Positions 18,422 through 27,355 are shown, counted from the stretch's first letter. The stretch: 64,000 nt of DNA from Bradyrhizobium archetypum (GCF_013114835.1 NZ_JAAVLW010000006.1:252001-316000), one strand, 5' to 3'. Program-made: numbers and translations. Notes: a model not told the origin generated them from the sequence alone.

Positions 18422-19936
18422 ATGCTCATTCCGATTGCCGACGTGCCGCGCTGGTATGCCGAACGCAAACCGGCGGGCACGATTGCGGTCAGCCACGGCA
18501 GCGAGCTCACCTGGGAGCAATTCGAGCGCAACGCCAACCGACGTGCCCGCGCCTTTGCCGCCAAGGGCGTCAAGCCCGGCGATTTCGTCGCCATCGGGCT
18601 ACCCAACAGCAATGTGTTTTTCGAGACGACTTTTGCGGTATGGAAATGCGGCGCGACGCCGACGTCGCTGACCTGGCGGCTGCCGCGCGGCGAGGCCGCC
18701 GCGGTACTCGACATTCTCAAGCCCTCGCTTGTGGTCGGCGGCCAGGCGGACTGGAACGCGCCGAATTCGCTGCCCGCCGATTTCAACCCCGAAGGCTTTT
18801 CGGACGAGCCGGTGAACAACCCGCTGGCGCGCTATTGGAAGGCCATGACCAGCGGCGGCTCGACCGGGCGGCCAAAAGTGATCCTCGATCACATGCCGGC
18901 GGTGGTGGACACCACCGCCCCCTCCCCGCTCGGCATTCCGCAGGACGCCTCGCTGCTTAATCCCGGCCCGCTCTATCACAACGCCCCGTTTATCGTGTCG
19001 CACACCGCGCTGTTCAACGGCGGGCGCGTCACCGGCCTCGTCAAGTTCGATGCCGAGGAGACCCTGCGGCTGATCGAAAAGAATCGCGTGCAATGGGTCA
19101 ATTTCGTGCCGACGATGATGCACCGGATCTGGGCACTACCCGACGAGATACGCAATGCCTACGACCTCTCCAGCCTGCAGATCGTGTTTCACATGGCGGC
19201 CCCCATGCCGCCATGGCTGAAGGAGAAATGGATCGAGTGGCTCGGGCCGGAACGCATCTACGAGCTCTATGGCGGCACCGAGCGGCAGGGCGCGACGATC
19301 ATATCGGGCACCGAATGGCTCACGCACAGGGGCTCGGTCGGCAAGATCGGCGACACCTGCCGATTGCGGATCATAGGCGAGGACGGCAACGACGTCGCAC
19401 CCGGCGAGACCGGCGAGATCTACTTCCTGCCCAATGACGGCCCCGGCTCGACCTATCACTATCTCGGCGCCGAGCCGAAGCGGCGCGCTGACGGCTGGGA
19501 GTCGCTCGGCGATATCGGCCGGCTCGATGCGGAAGGCTATCTCTATCTCGGCGACCGGCTGGCCGACATGATCCTGCGTGGCGGCGCCAACATCTATCCG
19601 GCCGAGATCGAGGCCGCGGTGTCGGAACATCCCGACGTGCGTTCCTGCGTCGTCGTCGGCCTGCCCGACCCGGAGTTCGGGCAGCGCGTGCACGCGATCC
19701 TCGAACTCACGCCGAGTGCCGACGCGCAAGCCGTCGCCGACGGCATGGCGGCGTTCCTTTCCGACCGGCTCAGCCGCTACAAGCATCCGGAGAGTTTCGA
19801 GACTGTCCAAATCGGCCTGCGCGATGATTCCGGCAAGGTCCGGCGTACGCTGTTGCGCGACGAACGCGCCGCCTGGCTGAAGGAGAACCGAGATTTCCGG
19901 ATCGTGCCAACCCGGGCGCGGGCAAACGCGGAATGA
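18422..19936 (+). CDS. AMP-binding acyl-CoA synthetase
   Basis: 504 residues. MTSGGSTGRPKV at 142-153 is the ATP loop (with GGS in place of the usual GTT), followed by ELYGGTERQGATI, the YLYLGDRLADMILRGGANIYPAEIE hinge region and the C-terminal Lys in DSGKVRRTLL. GAGGAGGACGCCA precedes the ATG. It resembles the ligase at 7101 in layout but clearly differs in sequence. The N-terminal domain is short, as in bile-acid or aromatic-acid ligases of the BaiB type; the substrate is undefined. It stands alone, divergent from groESL. Confidence 0.9.
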   Translation: MLIPIADVPRWYAERKPAGTIAVSHGSELTWEQFERNANRRARAFAAKGVKPGDFVAIGLPNSNVFFETTFAVWKCGATPTSLTWRLPRGEAAAVLDILKPSLVVGGQADWNAPNSLPADFNPEGFSDEPVNNPLARYWKAMTSGGSTGRPKVILDHMPAVVDTTAPSPLGIPQDASLLNPGPLYHNAPFIVSHTALFNGGRVTGLVKFDAEETLRLIEKNRVQWVNFVPTMMHRIWALPDEIRNAYDLSSLQIVFHMAAPMPPWLKEKWIEWLGPERIYELYGGTERQGATIISGTEWLTHRGSVGKIGDTCRLRIIGEDGNDVAPGETGEIYFLPNDGPGSTYHYLGAEPKRRADGWESLGDIGRLDAEGYLYLGDRLADMILRGGANIYPAEIEAAVSEHPDVRSCVVVGLPDPEFGQRVHAILELTPSADAQAVADGMAAFLSDRLSRYKHPESFETVQIGLRDDSGKVRRTLLRDERAAWLKENRDFRIVPTRARANAE

Positions 19937-20095
19937 TCCGCAACTGCCGCGGAACATTTGTGAATCTGCCCTCTTATGAGTCGCATGGCGGCTCATTTTC
20001 GGGGACACTTTCAAGACAGCCTTTTGCAGCATAGATTGTCGTCAATTTCCCGCGCCCCCTCGCCGGAAGCGCGCCGGTTCGCCAGGAGACCATCC

Positions 20096-21067
20096 ATGCC
20101 CTCTTTGACCGAATGGAGAGTGCCGCCCGCCAACCAGCCGCGCCCGGGCGACTATGGTTTCGACCTCGACAAGACCCTGTCGTCGGTGGTCGGGCTGCAT
20201 TCGATCATTCCGCCCGACGCCTTCAGCGCGGAGACACTCGGCACCGAACGCGCCGGCAATGGCGTGCTGATCGATGACGGGCTGGTGTTGACCATCGGCT
20301 ATCTCATCACCGAGGCCGAAGCGGTCTGGCTGCATCGCGGCGACGGCCGCGTGGTGGAAGGCCACGCGCTCGGCTTCGACTTCGAATCCGGCTTTGGCCT
20401 GGTGCAGGCGCTCGGCGACCTCGATCTCGATCCGCTGCCGCTCGGCTCTTCCGCCGCCGCTCAAATCGGCGACCGCGTGGTGGTCGGCGGCGCCGGCGGG
20501 CGCACGCGCTCGGTCGCAAGCCAGATCGCTGCAAAACAGGAATTTGCCGGCTACTGGGAATACCTGCTGGATGAAGCGATCTTCACCCATCCCGCGCATC
20601 CCAACTGGGGCGGCACCGGACTGATCTCGAATCGTGGCGAGCTGATCGGCATAGGCTCGCTACAGCTCGAACGCGAGCGCGAGGGCAAGGCCGAGCACGT
20701 CAACATGATTGTGCCGATCGATCTGCTGAAGCCCGTGCTCGACGACATCAGGAAATTCGGCTGCGTCAACAAGCCGGCGCGGCCGTGGCTCGGCATGTAC
20801 ACCACCGAAATTGACAACCGCGTCGTGGTGGTCGGCATCGCCAGCAAGGGACCGGCGGCGCGCGCCGAGCTGAAGACCGGCGACGTCATTCTCGCCGTTG
20901 ACGGCGACAAGATCACGAGCCAGACCGGCTTCTATCGCAAACTCTGGTCGCTTGGCACCGCCGGCGTCGACGTGCCGCTCACGGTCTATCATGAGGGCGT
21001 CACCTTCGACGTGGTGTTGACCTCGACCGACCGCGCCAAGCTGTTGAAGGCGCCGAGGCTGCATTAA
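20096..21067 (+). CDS. HtrA-like trypsin-fold protein with PDZ domain, catalytic triad lost
   Basis: 323 residues: a trypsin-like domain (about 25-215) and a PDZ domain (about 225-320; RPWLGMYTTEIDNRVVVVGIASKGPAARAELKTGDVILAVDG). The active-site positions are all replaced: the His of VLTNxHV is Tyr69 (LVLTIGYLI), the Asp of DxxTDLA is Gly99 (DFESGFGLVQ) and the Ser of GNSGGP is Trp171 (NWGGTGL). It should therefore be a scaffold or sensor, not a protease. No signal peptide is visible, so it is likely cytoplasmic. CAGGAGACC precedes the ATG. An alpha/beta hydrolase gene follows after 48 bp. Confidence 0.85.
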   Translation: MPSLTEWRVPPANQPRPGDYGFDLDKTLSSVVGLHSIIPPDAFSAETLGTERAGNGVLIDDGLVLTIGYLITEAEAVWLHRGDGRVVEGHALGFDFESGFGLVQALGDLDLDPLPLGSSAAAQIGDRVVVGGAGGRTRSVASQIAAKQEFAGYWEYLLDEAIFTHPAHPNWGGTGLISNRGELIGIGSLQLEREREGKAEHVNMIVPIDLLKPVLDDIRKFGCVNKPARPWLGMYTTEIDNRVVVVGIASKGPAARAELKTGDVILAVDGDKITSQTGFYRKLWSLGTAGVDVPLTVYHEGVTFDVVLTSTDRAKLLKAPRLH

Positions 21068-21115
21068 GTAAGTCTTCACTGAACCAGGCCCTCCCTTGAG
21101 ATTGGATTGCGTCCG

Positions 21116-22189
21116 ATGAGCGAGGCCGTGGTGGACGACATCGTTGCCGTGCTGCCGCCGCTGCTGCAGTCGCTGGAGGCGTTGGGCTTCGTTGCGCGCT
21201 ACCTCCACCCGCCGGATTTCGACCGGGTGATGCAGGCGGCGGGGCGGCCGGATGACGCACTCCGCGCGGTTCGTCCGCGGCTGGCGCAATGGCCCGACGG
21301 ATTTGCCGACATCAAAGCTTCGCTTGAAGCGGCGAGCGATGCCGCATTGACGGCGTTCGAAGGTCTGCGCGTTGTCCAGAATGGCCAGGCCGATTTCGCC
21401 AGCCTGTTTCGTGCGCTGCGTTACGCGCCACGCGCACAGGAGGCGCTGTATGCGGTATCGGCAAGATTGCCGCCGGTGAGCGAGTTCTTTGTCGATCCTT
21501 CGCTGCGGGAAGATGCGGATCTCGCGGCGCGGCTGGCCGCCCCGGCCAACGAAAACACCGGCATCTTTCACAACAATAACGAGCCCGGAAGCCGCGGCGG
21601 CTTCTCGCTCTACGTGCCGGAATATTATACGCGCGAGCGCGCTCTTCCGTTGGTGATGGCGCTGCACGGTGGCAGCGGCAATGGCCGCGGCTTTCTGTGG
21701 AGCTGGCTTCGCGATGCGCGCAGCCGCGGCGCGATCCTGGTCGCGCCGACCGCGACCGGCTCGACTTGGGCGTTGATGGGCGACGACACCGACACGCCGA
21801 ACCTGACGCGCATCCTGGAATCGGTGCGCGCACGCTGGAACGTCGATCCGGAGCGGATGCTGCTGACCGGGATGAGCGACGGCGGCACGTTCTGCTACGT
21901 GACAGGGTTCGAGCGCGCCTCGCCCTTCACCCACCTCGCCCCGGTATCGGCAACGTTTCATCCGCTGATCGCGGAGATGGCCGACGCCGACCGCTTGCGC
22001 GGCCTGCCGATTCACATTGTGCATGGCCGCCTCGACTGGATGTTCCCGGTGCAGGTGGCGCGGCAGACCAGCAAGGCGCTGTCGGCCGCTGGCGCCAATG
22101 TCACCTACCGCGAGCTCGACGACCTCAGCCATACCTACCCGCGCGAGATCAACGCAGAGATCCTCACATGGCTGCGCGGCGACGCCTGA
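21116..22189 (+). CDS. Alpha/beta-hydrolase (phospholipase/carboxylesterase-like)
   Basis: 357 residues. The first 165 residues have no recognised domain. The C-terminal half is an esterase: the LVMALHGGSGNGRGF oxyanion strand, nucleophile Ser in TGMSDGGTFCY, Asp in IVHGRLDWMFP and His in LDDLSHTYP. The ATG at 21116 is preferred to a TTG nine bases upstream. No signal peptide. It sits 48 bp after the pseudoprotease gene, so the two are probably cotranscribed. The natural ester substrate is unknown. Confidence 0.88.
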   Translation: MSEAVVDDIVAVLPPLLQSLEALGFVARYLHPPDFDRVMQAAGRPDDALRAVRPRLAQWPDGFADIKASLEAASDAALTAFEGLRVVQNGQADFASLFRALRYAPRAQEALYAVSARLPPVSEFFVDPSLREDADLAARLAAPANENTGIFHNNNEPGSRGGFSLYVPEYYTRERALPLVMALHGGSGNGRGFLWSWLRDARSRGAILVAPTATGSTWALMGDDTDTPNLTRILESVRARWNVDPERMLLTGMSDGGTFCYVTGFERASPFTHLAPVSATFHPLIAEMADADRLRGLPIHIVHGRLDWMFPVQVARQTSKALSAAGANVTYRELDDLSHTYPREINAEILTWLRGDA

Positions 22190-22300
22190 GGCTTTCGCCG
22201 ACACAATCTCGTCGGAATTTATCTCTACGAGTTGAATAACTTAGCCAACAACGTGGGGGCGTTGATCAGACCGGTTCTTGCAACCGCGACAGGATACGTC

Positions 22301-23641
22301 ATGGCCTCAACGAACAGCCTCGCCGCCCCGGCGGCCACCACGCGCGCCTCCAATTCGCTGCTGCTTTCGAAAGGCGTCAGCCGGCTCGAAATCACGCTGA
22401 AACTGACCACAGCGATCCTCGCCCTCGCCGCTGGCGTCTACACCTATCTCGGCGTCCGCGAGCTGCTCAACGGCAGTCCGACCACCGTGTTCTTCGCCGC
22501 GGTGATCTATTCGGTTGCGGTGTCGGTCGGCATCTACGCCTTCTGGGTTTTCCTCATGCAGTTCATGCCGCATGTGATCGACCGCACCGGCCGCGCGCTG
22601 ATGTTCGGCTGCATGCTGCTGGGGTCGCTGATGATCGTGGCGATGTCGTCCTGGCTCAATGCCTCGGCACTGGCCGGCGCCGCCGCGATCCAGCAGCATC
22701 TCGCCATCACGGTGCAGAATTACACCCGCGACCTCGATACCGCCAACAGCAACGCCATCGCGGCGCAAGGGCTGCTGCCGGATATCCAGCTTGCCTCGTC
22801 ACGTTTTGCGAAACTCGCCGACGCGGAACGCGCAGGCTCGCTCACGGGCACGGCAGGCTCCGGCACCGTGGTGCAGCTTTTGACACAGATGTCGGGGCAG
22901 CTTGATAGTCTCGGCCAGGAAGTCCAGGCATCGGCCAAGCGCGTCTCGGCGTTGTTCGAGCAGGGCGGCAAGCACCTGGCGAAGATGCGCGAATTGATTT
23001 CCGACCGCGGCCCGATTTCGACGCGGAGCGACGCTTTCGCGACCGAATCGCTGGCGCTCAGCGGCGTGATCGCCAATTTGCAGCAGACTTCGGTGGCACC
23101 CGCCGTCAAGCGCGCGGCGGCGTCGCTGTCGTCAGGCTTCATCGCGCCGGCAGCGGGCGGCCGCACCGCCGATCTCGCCGACCGGCAGACCGCCGTGGTC
23201 GGCAAGGTCGAGAGCTCGATCGCATCGCAAGCGACTTCGCTCGCCGAGGCGGCCGACAAGATCCTGGCGCTGCCGCGCGTCGAGCCGGCGCGGTTCCAGA
23301 CCATGTCGCCCGCCGAAGCCGTGCTGCGCTACGCCGGCGACTTCATTCCGAGCTGGGCCGGCGCGATCTCGATCGACCTGATGCCCGCGGTACTGGTGTT
23401 GATCCTGTGCGTGGTGCATGCCGCGATCCGGCGTGAGGGGCTGCCCGCATTCTCTGCGTCCGGCATGACGGCGGGCGAGCTGGTCGCGGCGCTGCAGATG
23501 GCTCGCGAAGTCGAGGACGCGCGCCGCGCAGCGCCCGCCGATGCAGCCGTCGGCACCGATGCCGATGCGCCCGCGGCGGGCACGGCGGCGGCGGTCGACG
23601 AAAACGTCACCCCGCTGGCAACGGCACGGCACACGAAATAG
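22301..23641 (+). CDS. Hypothetical membrane protein with long extracytoplasmic domain
   Basis: 446 residues; no family recognised. The ATG at 22301 (AGGAT upstream) gives MASTNSLAAPAATTRASNS; an in-frame ATG at 22232 is less likely. Three membrane helices lie at about residues 32-55, 65-90 and 96-120, then a roughly 240-residue Ala/Ser/Gln-rich helical region probably outside the cytoplasm, a fourth helix (IDLMPAVLVLILCVVHAAI) near 370, and an acidic, Ala-rich cytoplasmic tail. The layout recalls a sensory or scaffold protein without a signalling domain. Nine bases separate it from the ClpP-like gene, so they form an operon. Confidence 0.75.
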   Translation: MASTNSLAAPAATTRASNSLLLSKGVSRLEITLKLTTAILALAAGVYTYLGVRELLNGSPTTVFFAAVIYSVAVSVGIYAFWVFLMQFMPHVIDRTGRALMFGCMLLGSLMIVAMSSWLNASALAGAAAIQQHLAITVQNYTRDLDTANSNAIAAQGLLPDIQLASSRFAKLADAERAGSLTGTAGSGTVVQLLTQMSGQLDSLGQEVQASAKRVSALFEQGGKHLAKMRELISDRGPISTRSDAFATESLALSGVIANLQQTSVAPAVKRAAASLSSGFIAPAAGGRTADLADRQTAVVGKVESSIASQATSLAEAADKILALPRVEPARFQTMSPAEAVLRYAGDFIPSWAGAISIDLMPAVLVLILCVVHAAIRREGLPAFSASGMTAGELVAALQMAREVEDARRAAPADAAVGTDADAPAAGTAAAVDENVTPLATARHTK

Positions 23642-23649
23642 GTGTCGCC

Positions 23650-24504
23650 ATGCAGCCATTCGCGACGATGCAACGACGCGTTCATGCCTTTCTTGCGGCC
23701 AATCCCGATGAGGCGGTCCTGCGCTGGCTTTTCCGCAGCGTCGTCGCCGTCACGATCATCGTGCTGGCGGCCGATCTTGCCGGCATGAACGGATGGATCG
23801 GCACGCCCGAGCCGGCGGCCGAGGTGCGACACGACACGCCTTCGCTGGAGTTTCCGGAGGCCGCGCCGTCAATCCTGGCGCCGCTGCCACCTGATCGCGA
23901 CAAACGCCTGGCACCGCGTCCGCGGGCCGACGGCGCAATGGCCAGGTCCATGACGTTCGAACTGGTGGGCGGCGGCAGGCTGATCGCAAGCGGCACCATC
24001 ACGCCAGGAATTTTCGACTCCTTCGCCGCCGAAATCGGCAAACGCGGCGATTACATCAAGACCGTGGTGTTGCATTCGCCGGGCGGATCGGTCGCCGACG
24101 CGCTGGCGATGGGCCGGCTCATTCGCGAGCGGAATTTTGCAACCGAGGTCGAGCCCGGAAAATACTGCGCCTCGTCCTGCCCATTGGTATTCGCCGGCGG
24201 CGTCGAGCGGCGCGTCGGCGACAAGGCGATCGTCGGCGTGCATCAGGTGGCGGCACTAGGCAGCGCAGCCGGCCTGCCGCGTGACGAGATGAACGTGGCG
24301 CAGGACATTTCCGCGCGTTGCCAGCGCTATCTCGGCGACATGGGCGTCAGCCTGCAGGTTTGGGTCCACGCGATGGAGACGCCGCATGACAAGCTGTTCG
24401 TGTTCAAGCCCGATGAATTGAAATCGCTCAATCTCGTGACGACAGCGGCGGCGATCCCCGCCGCGACTGCCCCCCGACCCGGGCCGGCCAAAGTGCGTTC
24501 ATAG
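23650..24504 (+). CDS. ClpP-like membrane-anchored periplasmic protein (COG3904 type)
   Basis: 284 residues. One helix at about 28-46 (SVVAVTIIVLAADLAGMNGW) anchors it. A crotonase/ClpP-fold domain follows (about 100-250): VVLHSPGGSVADALAMGRLIRERNFATEV, then YCASSCPLVFAGGVERRVGDKAIVGVHQV, where the Ser in CASSC and His in VGVHQ occupy the usual catalytic positions. Two Cys flank that Ser and could form a disulfide in the periplasm. The family is common in rhizobia and uncharacterised. It is cotranscribed with the membrane protein gene before it and probably with the 68-residue gene after it. Confidence 0.85.
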   Translation: MQPFATMQRRVHAFLAANPDEAVLRWLFRSVVAVTIIVLAADLAGMNGWIGTPEPAAEVRHDTPSLEFPEAAPSILAPLPPDRDKRLAPRPRADGAMARSMTFELVGGGRLIASGTITPGIFDSFAAEIGKRGDYIKTVVLHSPGGSVADALAMGRLIRERNFATEVEPGKYCASSCPLVFAGGVERRVGDKAIVGVHQVAALGSAAGLPRDEMNVAQDISARCQRYLGDMGVSLQVWVHAMETPHDKLFVFKPDELKSLNLVTTAAAIPAATAPRPGPAKVRS

Positions 24505-24559
24505 GCAGCGGAACCATGGCTCAACATCCGCGTTGATGATCCGCAACGGAGGAACTGCC

Positions 24560-24766
24560 ATGCAGACGTTTGTCGGGATGATTTTGGGTGCGCTGCTGCT
24601 GGTCTGCGGCGTCTATGTCTATGATTCCATGCAGACGTCGAGCGTCGCGAGCAGTCAGGTCGCGCAGGGCAATCGCACTCTCGTCAACTGGGATGTGGCG
24701 AAGGCCGACTGGGACAAGCTGAAGACGCGCGCCCATGAGGACTGGGTGAAGATTTCGTCGCGGTAA
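24560..24766 (+). CDS. Small single-pass membrane protein
   Basis: 68 residues, GGAGG seven bases before the ATG. One helix (FVGMILGALLLVCGVYVYDSM, residues 3-23) is followed by a polar segment ending WDKLKTRAHEDWVKISSR. No family recognised. It lies 55 bp after the ClpP-like gene and before a strong terminator, so it is the last gene of that operon and may be a small partner of its envelope proteins. Confidence 0.7.
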   Translation: MQTFVGMILGALLLVCGVYVYDSMQTSSVASSQVAQGNRTLVNWDVAKADWDKLKTRAHEDWVKISSR

Positions 24767-24793
24767 CTGATCTCCGGACCGGTTCAGCAATCA

Positions 24794-24822
24794 CACGCCG
24801 TCGTTTTCCGAACGACGGCGTG
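24794..24822. terminator. Bidirectional Rho-independent-type hairpin
   Basis: CACGCCGTCGTT (24794-24805) pairs perfectly with AACGACGGCGTG (24811-24822) around TTCCG: a 12-bp stem between the 3' ends of the convergent small membrane protein and DsbA genes. Short T/A tracts flank the stem. Confidence 0.85.
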
Positions 24823-24837
24823 CCATTGTGATGAACA

Positions 24838-25512
24838 CTAATTTGCTTTCTTCGCCTTGCGTGCGTCGGCAATAACCATCTCGAATTCCGCCATGGTCAG
24901 GATACCCGGCACGCGGAATTTGCCGACAATGAACGACGGCGTTCCCTTGAATCCAAATGCGATGGCTTGATCGTGGTTGCGGGCGAGGATCGTGTCGATC
25001 GCCTTGGCGTTGGCCGCGGCATCGCGGTTCAGCCGATCCATGTCGATGCCGGTGCCGGCCAGTAGTTCCCGGATGCGGGATTCGGTCAATTTCGAGCTGA
25101 CGCCGATCATCGCCTCATGCGCTGCCATGTACTTGCCCTGATACTTCGCGGCCAGCGCCATCCGCGCCGCTAATTTCGAGACTTCGCCGAGGATTGGCCA
25201 ATCCTTCAGCACCAGGCGGACCTTGCCGTCGTCCTGAACCACCTGCTGGATCTCGGGCGCGATCTTGCGGCAATAGGGGCAGTTGTAATCGAACCACTCG
25301 ACGATATTGATATCGCCCTCGAGATTGCCGGTTGCGGGCACGTCCGGATCGCGCAACACCAGCGCTTCGGTCAGGACGTCATCGCTGCCTTGCGCGAATG
25401 CCGACCGCGTCGCGGCCGCACCGAACAGCGCCGCGCTTGCGCCTAGCAGGCCAAGCGCCTCGCGCCGTGTGCGTCCCGGACCGGTCTCGGCTGGCTTATT
25501 CGATCGCTTCAT
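24838..25512 (-). CDS. DsbA-family thiol:disulfide oxidoreductase
   Basis: 224 residues. A signal peptide with RTRREALGLLGASAALFGAAATRSAFA (14-40) may use Tat or Sec. The thioredoxin fold carries CPYC at 78-81 and the cis-Pro loop GTPSFIVG near 192. It should catalyse or isomerise disulfides in the periplasm; DsbB encoded at 30566 is its probable reoxidant. The ATG at 25512 is used, since the longer frame runs back into the TauE gene. It follows the TauE gene by 34 bp on the same strand. Confidence 0.92.
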   Translation of the reverse strand: MKRSNKPAETGPGRTRREALGLLGASAALFGAAATRSAFAQGSDDVLTEALVLRDPDVPATGNLEGDINIVEWFDYNCPYCRKIAPEIQQVVQDDGKVRLVLKDWPILGEVSKLAARMALAAKYQGKYMAAHEAMIGVSSKLTESRIRELLAGTGIDMDRLNRDAAANAKAIDTILARNHDQAIAFGFKGTPSFIVGKFRVPGILTMAEFEMVIADARKAKKAN

Positions 25513-25546
25513 TATTCGGTTCTCGCGAAGAACTGCTATCTCGTGT

Positions 25547-26335
25547 CTACGGCTGAGACAGCGATATGTTACGCGCCAGCATATAGAGCGCCACGGCAAT
25601 AATGACCACGGCGAACACGATATTGAGCGCGCCGCGGCGCTCGGCGAGGTGCCGCGCGGAACGCGTGCCGGCCAATCCGCCGGCGATGCCGCCCGCCACG
25701 AACAGCCCCGCCAATGCCCACGACACCAGCCCGGACCAGGCATAGCTTGCGGCCGTGGTCAGGCCGAACGCGGTGACCGCAACCAGCGAGGAGGAAACCG
25801 CATTCAGGATCGGCATGCCGGTCGCCAGCATCAGGGCCGGCACGATCAGGAAGCCGCCACCAATGCCAAAAAAGCCCGAGACCGTTCCGGTCGCAAGCCC
25901 AAGGCCGACGATCGCCGGGATGTTCGACATCGAGGCCTTGACGTCCGTCAGGCCGATCCGCGAGCGCGTCTTCAGCATCAAAAGCGCGATGACGATCATG
26001 ACCAGCGCGAACAGCGCCAATAGCCGTTGGCCGTCCATCATCTTGCCGAGGATCGATCCGCCAAAGGCACCGGCCATGCCGGCGACGGCGAAGATCAATG
26101 CGCAGGACCAGATCACGGTGCCGCCGCGCGCATGGTTGGACAGGTTGATTGCAGCGTTCGCCGCCACCGCGATCGCGCTGGTGCCGATCGCGACATGCGG
26201 CTCGGCCACGCCGACCACGTAGACCATTAGCGGCACCGCAAGGATCGAGCCGCCGCCGCCGACCAGGCCGAGCGAGAACCCGACCAGCATCCCCGACGCC
26301 AGTCCCAGAACGCCTTGCGCGGCGGAGATGATCAA
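25547..26335 (-). CDS. TauE/SafE-family sulfite/sulfonate exporter-like permease
   Basis: 262 residues, about eight membrane helices. The two TauE repeat signatures are visible: GFSLGLVGGGGSILAVPLMVYV near residue 20 and TGTVSGFFGIGGGFLIVPALML near 150. The family moves sulfite, sulfoacetate or other organosulfur anions across the inner membrane. It precedes the DsbA gene by 34 bp in the same direction, and pairing with a thiol oxidoreductase fits a sulfur or redox theme, though this is inference. Confidence 0.92.
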   Translation of the reverse strand: MIISAAQGVLGLASGMLVGFSLGLVGGGGSILAVPLMVYVVGVAEPHVAIGTSAIAVAANAAINLSNHARGGTVIWSCALIFAVAGMAGAFGGSILGKMMDGQRLLALFALVMIVIALLMLKTRSRIGLTDVKASMSNIPAIVGLGLATGTVSGFFGIGGGFLIVPALMLATGMPILNAVSSSLVAVTAFGLTTAASYAWSGLVSWALAGLFVAGGIAGGLAGTRSARHLAERRGALNIVFAVVIIAVALYMLARNISLSQP

Positions 26336-26346
26336 GTTGAAAGACT

Positions 26347-26420
26347 CTGTTGCACGGCGCGACCATAGAAGGATTTTTTACGTCCTGCTATGCCGATAGC
26401 ATGAATATGCACTGCAACAG
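26347..26420. other. Nested inverted repeats upstream of the TauE gene
   Basis: CTGTTGCA (26347-26354) and TGCAACAG (26413-26420) are exact inverse copies 58 bp apart. Inside, TGCTAT-GCCG-ATAGCA (26386-26401) is a perfect 6-bp hairpin, and a run of six T precedes it at about 26374. It lies in the leader of the TauE gene and just past the end of the thioesterase pair. Terminator, operator or scar of a lost small element are all possible. Confidence 0.4.
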
Positions 26421-26422
26421 GG

Positions 26423-26899
26423 TCAGGCCGGCGCTGCTGCGCAATCCGTCGCGGCAGCCTCGCGAGCCGCCAGCGCCATCAGCGTGCCGCTCATGGTCGC
26501 AATCATCGTCTCAGCGCCGTCATGCGTCGCATAGGCGCGCGCCTCGCACACGGTCAGCGTGCGGCCCGGCTTGACAACGGTCGCGCGGAAGGCGAACCGT
26601 TCGCCGCGCGCCGGCGCCAGCAGGTTGGTCTTGAATTCCACGGTGAGAATCCCCGCGCCCGCCGGCATCAGCGTGAAGGCGGCGATGCCGCAGGCGTTGT
26701 CGAGGCCCGCCGTGATGATCCCGGCATGGATGAAGCCATGCTGCTGGGTGAGTTCGGCGTGATAATTCATCGCGAGATCGACCTCACCCGGCTCCAGCCG
26801 GGTGATCGAAATGCCGAGCGTCCTCATCGCGCGCTGCCGCTCGAAAGTTTCGATCGAGATCGCGCGATAATCCGGGTTCTTGGGCTGAAAGCGCGCCAT
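26423..26899 (-). CDS. PaaI-type hotdog-fold thioesterase
   Basis: 158 residues. The hotdog core is clear: ELTQQHGFIHAGIITAGLDNACGIAAF (the HGG-like helix with acidic Asp) and VEFKTNLLAPARGERFAFRATVVKPGRTLTVCEARAYA. The enzyme should hydrolyse an acyl-CoA, probably aromatic or medium chain. The ATG at 26899 lies five bases after the stop of the partner thioesterase gene, so the two are tightly coupled in one operon. Controlled with it by the divergent TetR gene. Confidence 0.9.
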   Translation of the reverse strand: MARFQPKNPDYRAISIETFERQRAMRTLGISITRLEPGEVDLAMNYHAELTQQHGFIHAGIITAGLDNACGIAAFTLMPAGAGILTVEFKTNLLAPARGERFAFRATVVKPGRTLTVCEARAYATHDGAETMIATMSGTLMALAAREAAATDCAAAPA

Positions 26900-26904
26900 G
26901 TCCT

Positions 26905-27330
26905 TCACGCCATCGCAGGCTCGAGATATCGCATCGCGGAGTCGCGGATCGCGGGCGCGAAGGCGATCGACCTGCGCGCCTGCCGGTCCAGGTGGACGCC
27001 GACGGATTCGCAGGTCGCGGCGATCTCGCCGGTCTCGGCGTTGCGCATCTCGTGCACGAAGCGGATCGACTTGTCGCGGATTTCGAGGAGCCGGCTTTTG
27101 ACCTCGACAATGTCGCCGGCCAGGAGCTCGCGCTTGTAGGTGATGTTCTGCTGCACGGCGGCCATGCCGCGGCCGGAGATACGCAAATACGACGGCGTCA
27201 GCCCCAGCCGTGCAAACAGGTTCCAGTTCGCCTCGTCGAACTTGCCGACATACCACATGATGTTCATGTGCCCGACATGATCGCATTGCCAGGGATAGAC
27301 CGTGCCGCGATAGGTCGCGTCCGTCTCCAT
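26905..27330 (-). CDS. YbgC/4-hydroxybenzoyl-CoA-type thioesterase
   Basis: 141 residues. The N-terminal DHVGHMNIMWYVGKFDEANWNL carries the Asp of the 4HBT active site (normally DxxGHVNNxxY; here HMNIMWY). The rest matches the hotdog fold (ITYKRELLAGDIVEVKSRLLEIRDKSIRFVHEM). The ATG at 27330 is the family start. It is the first gene of a two-thioesterase operon, divergent from the TetR gene and downstream of two palindromic operators. Likely substrate: an acyl-CoA that also acts as the TetR effector. Confidence 0.9.
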   Translation of the reverse strand: METDATYRGTVYPWQCDHVGHMNIMWYVGKFDEANWNLFARLGLTPSYLRISGRGMAAVQQNITYKRELLAGDIVEVKSRLLEIRDKSIRFVHEMRNAETGEIAATCESVGVHLDRQARRSIAFAPAIRDSAMRYLEPAMA

Positions 27331-27355
27331 CGTTCGCTCCGCCCTTTCTTGACCT

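Noticed and set aside
20660-22204. 514-codon open frame on the minus strand
   Set aside because: Antisense to the pseudoprotease and esterase genes, without any recognisable motif.
22301-23641. Chemoreceptor or phage tail-tape protein
   Set aside because: The helical middle region has no MCP signalling hairpin and no phage genes are nearby.
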